Made by a program: the position numbers and the translations under genes
NCBI GenBank assembly: GCA_947477015.1
Contig: CANJSM010000011.1
Location: 1-35,352, forward strand
DNA from: Legionellaceae bacterium
GTDB lineage: Bacteria > Pseudomonadota > Gammaproteobacteria > Legionellales > Legionellaceae
Length of the DNA: 35,352 bases
Reading direction: 5' to 3'
In this document: piece by piece, positions 33,104 through 35,352 of the stretch
Layout of the letters: the number at the start of each line of letters is the position of its first letter
Position numbering within the stretch: position 1 is the stretch's first letter
Notes under the pieces: model-generated
What the model was told of the DNA's origin: nothing
Databases searched by the model: none
What the model saw: the letters and a program-made list of their open reading frames with translations, nothing else

Positions 33104-33565
33104 ATGAGCCTAACAAAATTAATACAACTCAATTCATATGGCGATGAGCGCGGTCAGTTGATTTCATTAGAAGGGAATCAAAACATCCCTTTTCACATAA
33201 AAAGAGTCTACTACCTTTTCGATACACTAACTGATGTTCGTCGAGGATTTCATGCCCATAAAGCATTAGAGCAAATTCTTATTTGTATACATGGTAGCTG
33301 CAAAATTTTGCTCGATGATGGTGAAAAACAGGAAATAACCACACTGAGTACTCCCGATCAAGGATTGTATATTGGTTCCATGCTATGGCGAGAAATGTTT
33401 GACTTCAGTAAAGAGTGTGTTTTGATGGTTTTGGCTAGTGAGCATTATAATGAAGAAGATTATATTCGAAATTATCAGCAATTCTTAAAATTGATAGAAC
33501 TAAAGTCAAAACATGGAGAAAAAACCACTCCTTCAGGAGTAAGCAACTTGATGAGTTTAAATTGA
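33104..33565 (+). CDS. fdtA: FdtA/QdtA-type sugar 3,4-ketoisomerase (WxcM-like cupin)
   Basis: This 153-residue cupin protein has GDERGQLISLEGNQNIPF at the N-terminus and the catalytic RRGFHAHK, with His50 and His52 matching the paired histidines of FdtA/QdtA. These enzymes move the keto group of dTDP-4-keto-6-deoxyglucose from C4 to C3, giving the precursor of dTDP-Fuc3NAc or dTDP-Qui3NAc. The substrate can come from rfbB in this window. Which epimer is made cannot be read here. The expected aminotransferase (FdtB) is absent and the acyltransferase behind it is a relic. The start has an AAAAGGA site ten bases upstream. Confidence 0.87.
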   Translation: MSLTKLIQLNSYGDERGQLISLEGNQNIPFHIKRVYYLFDTLTDVRRGFHAHKALEQILICIHGSCKILLDDGEKQEITTLSTPDQGLYIGSMLWREMFDFSKECVLMVLASEHYNEEDYIRNYQQFLKLIELKSKHGEKTTPSGVSNLMSLN

Positions 33566-33592
33566 ATTTAGATTAACTATGTGGTTTAACCA

Positions 33593-33788
33593 ATGAGCAT
33601 TCACTCAACAGCAATTATTTCCAATAAAACATTTATTGGCTATCGCGCTAAAATAATAGACTACACTCGATGTTAAAATCGGTGCATTTACTATTATTCA
33701 TGATGATGTTGCAGGTGACACTACCATTAGAGCCTATTGTAAAATAGGCTATCTCACGGTTTTAGCAGATTGCATACCGTTACTTTAG
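33593..33788 (+). pseudogene. Hexapeptide-repeat acyltransferase relic (FdtC-like)
   Basis: From ATG 33593 the reading starts MSIHSTAIISNKTFIGYRA then KIIDYTR and hits a stop. After a frame shift it continues DVKIGAFTIIHDDVAGDTTI and KIGYLTVLAD, then TAG at 33786-33788. Such I-G-x4 hexapeptide repeats form the left-handed beta-helix of sugar N-acyltransferases. Both a frameshift and loss of the C-terminal two thirds make it inactive. Its place directly after fdtA suggests it was the FdtC-type N-acetyltransferase of a 3-amino-3,6-dideoxyhexose pathway. Confidence 0.75.
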
Positions 33789-33859
33789 TTTGAATAAAGT
33801 CATTTCATTATCATAGATTGAGTTGAAAACCAGCTTAATATTAATAAAAAGGAGTGTCT

Positions 33860-34918
33860 GTGGCTAAAATTCTACTAGGTGGAGCAGGGGGAGCGCCTAC
33901 CAATAATTTTATCAAATCATTAAGGAGTTCAGATCGAAATGATTATTTGATAGGCATGAGTTGCCTGCCGTCTGATCTATTTTTAGCTGATGTGGAAGAA
34001 AAACATGTTGTTCCTCCCGCCGTTGCGTCGAATCATACTGAAATAATGTTAAAACTGCTTGGAAAAACGAAACCTGATTTTTTACATTTACAGCATGATT
34101 ATGAAGTGCGAGCAATTTCACGTTTGCGCCACGAAATACAAGCTCTAGGTGTTAAATTATTTCTACCTAATGAGCAGGCGATCGAGGATTGCGTCAATAA
34201 AGAACGATCCTATAGTATTTGGCAAGCAAACGGTGTGCGTGTACCCAAGACAATATTAATTAACGAGCCAGGAGATTTAAATCGCGCATTTTCTCTTCTC
34301 GGAGATAAAATCTGGTTGCGTGCGATTGAAGGTGGTGGTGGTTTGGGAGCATTACCGACTAATGACTATGCTTTTGCAAAAAATTGGATAGATCGCTTTA
34401 AGGGGTGGGGGCAATTTACTGCTGCAGAATTATTATCCAAAGATACAGTTACGTGGCAGTCAATTTGGTTTGAAGGTGAATTAGTTGTTGCGCAGACACG
34501 TCGGCGACGAAGCTGGAATTTTGGAGATCGAACATTATCTGGAGTGACAGGTATAACGGGAGTAGGTGAAACGTGTTCAATTTCTGAGGTTGATCAGTTG
34601 GCCATGGATGCGATTTATGCTATTTCACAACACCCGCATGGAATTTTCTCTGTTGATATGACATATGATTTTGATGGAAAACCTAATGTAACAGAAATTA
34701 ATATCGGTCGTTTTTTTACAACCCATTATTTTTTCACACAGGCAGGATTAAATTTTCCAGAAATATACTGCAATATTGCTTTGGAAAATAAGTTTCCAAC
34801 ATTAACAAATAAAATCAACCCATTGCCTGATGGTTTAATCTGGATCCGTGGCATGGATGTTGAGCCTGTTTTAACTACTGTGTCAGAACTCGAAGCCCTA
34901 GAGGAGGTCTTGTGCTAA
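33860..34918 (+). CDS. ATP-grasp ligase of unknown substrate
   Basis: This 352-residue protein starts with GTG at 33860, five bases after AAGGAG; a GTG at 33854 overlaps that site. The N-terminus (MAKILLGGAGGAPTNNFIK) looks like the first alpha/beta domain of carbamoyl-phosphate-synthase-like ATP-grasp proteins. The ATP-binding region includes KIWLRAIEGGGGLGA, and the metal ligands are in VDMTYDFDGKPNVTEINIGR (E-x-N type). These enzymes join a carboxylate to an amine through an acyl-phosphate. In a polysaccharide operon it may amidate a uronic acid or attach an amino acid to an amino sugar. The substrate is unknown. It overlaps the next gene by seven bases. Confidence 0.8.
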   Translation: MAKILLGGAGGAPTNNFIKSLRSSDRNDYLIGMSCLPSDLFLADVEEKHVVPPAVASNHTEIMLKLLGKTKPDFLHLQHDYEVRAISRLRHEIQALGVKLFLPNEQAIEDCVNKERSYSIWQANGVRVPKTILINEPGDLNRAFSLLGDKIWLRAIEGGGGLGALPTNDYAFAKNWIDRFKGWGQFTAAELLSKDTVTWQSIWFEGELVVAQTRRRRSWNFGDRTLSGVTGITGVGETCSISEVDQLAMDAIYAISQHPHGIFSVDMTYDFDGKPNVTEINIGRFFTTHYFFTQAGLNFPEIYCNIALENKFPTLTNKINPLPDGLIWIRGMDVEPVLTTVSELEALEEVLC

Positions 34919-35352
34919 AAGGTTTGGAAGGTAAAACTGTTTTAGTAACAGGCGCTGCCGGTTTTATAGGGCAACACTTGTTGCAACGCCTTCAAGAGAT
35001 ACCAGATATAAAGATACTTGCTTTAACACGTCAGCCAGTAAATGAATCTGCTAAATCAGGGGGAATCCAATGGCTGGAAGGGTCTTTGGATGATTTAACC
35101 ACGACATTCTGGATTAACCATGGCATTAAACATGTGGATATTATTTTTCATCTGGGAGGATTTACACCTAAGGTAGCGAAAGATGCAAACAACCTTCATC
35201 TAATATACAAAAACAATATAGTTGGGTCTCAAAAATTACTTGATAACTTGCCTAATGTTCCCACTCGTATTGTTTTTGCAAGTACACTAGATGTTTATGA
35301 GGGTAATGCTGATCCAAATGCAATTATAGATGAAACAACATCGCTTATTCCA
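34912..35352 (+). CDS. SDR-family nucleotide-sugar epimerase/dehydratase (C-terminus outside window)
   Basis: The gene starts with GTG at 34912, four bases after GAGGAGG, and is open for 147 codons to the window end. LVTGAAGFIGQHLLQRL is the NAD-binding head, HVDIIFHLGGFT follows, and VFASTLDVYEG is the Ser/Thr catalytic region. The YxxxK motif lies beyond the window. It is coupled to the ATP-grasp gene by overlap, so the two probably act on the same sugar. A member of the extended SDR family is certain; epimerase, reductase or dehydratase cannot be decided. Confidence 0.85.
   Translation, partial: MLKGLEGKTVLVTGAAGFIGQHLLQRLQEIPDIKILALTRQPVNESAKSGGIQWLEGSLDDLTTTFWINHGIKHVDIIFHLGGFTPKVAKDANNLHLIYKNNIVGSQKLLDNLPNVPTRIVFASTLDVYEGNADPNAIIDETTSLIP

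Noticed and set aside
32859-33116. Minus-strand frame of 85 codons between the dehydrogenase relic and fdtA
   Set aside because: It overlaps the start of fdtA and the dehydrogenase relic, has no ribosome site, and coincides with a repeat-like block.

Overview
The window is an outer-membrane polysaccharide (O-antigen/capsule) locus from a Gram-negative bacterium, most likely a gammaproteobacterium. The basis is a Wza-Wzb-Wzc export set, a Wzm/Wzt exporter, an RfaH-type antiterminator followed by a near-perfect enterobacterial ops element, and REP-like palindromes in a moderately AT-rich background. A Legionellales-type host is a guess: yersiniose A, the sugar implied here, is known (from memory) in some Legionella lipopolysaccharides as well as in Yersinia.

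Layout. 1-1200: the edge of a GtrA-like gene, a long palindromic repeat, and a HigB/HigA-type toxin-antitoxin pair whose toxin carries one nonsense codon. 1295-8350: a CDP-branched-sugar block. ddhD, ddhA, ddhB, ddhC and yerE run leftward and meet a rightward SDR reductase/epimerase tail to tail; together they could make CDP-yersiniose A or a close relative. 8351-12276: a collapsed vapBC relic, then a rightward operon with a GtrA-like protein, HddA-like kinase, HddC-like nucleotidyltransferase, GmhA-like SIS isomerase with altered active-site positions, and a short transaldolase. This looks like an activated-heptose pathway or a variant of it. 12293-24954: a long leftward operon read from 24954: GT2 glycosyltransferase, rfbB, rfbD, rfbA, rfbC (dTDP-L-rhamnose), a two-domain GT2, wzm, wzt, two further glycosyltransferases and a polytopic membrane protein. 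Many junctions are 1-4 base overlaps. 24955-25591: two inverted-repeat elements. 25592-30671: rightward manC, wzb, wza and wzc. 30672-35352: an RfaH-family gene, an ops element 132 bases after it, a HepT/MntA toxin-antitoxin pair, relics of a nucleotide-sugar dehydrogenase and a hexapeptide acyltransferase around an intact FdtA-type ketoisomerase, an ATP-grasp ligase, and an SDR gene cut by the window end.

How it works together. The enzymes would supply CDP-yersiniose, dTDP-L-rhamnose, a GDP- or NDP-heptose-like sugar and GDP-mannose. At least five glycosyltransferases would assemble the chain, and Wzm/Wzt would export it with recognition by the Wzt C-terminal domain. Wza/Wzb/Wzc imply a second, capsule-like export route or chain-length control. 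RfaH and ops probably govern the operon that continues to the right.

The most interesting points are the SIS-transaldolase-kinase-nucleotidyltransferase operon, the local rfaH-ops pair with a toxin-antitoxin module directly behind ops, and the number of decayed toxin-antitoxin and sugar genes. No rRNA, tRNA, CRISPR array or intact insertion sequence was seen.
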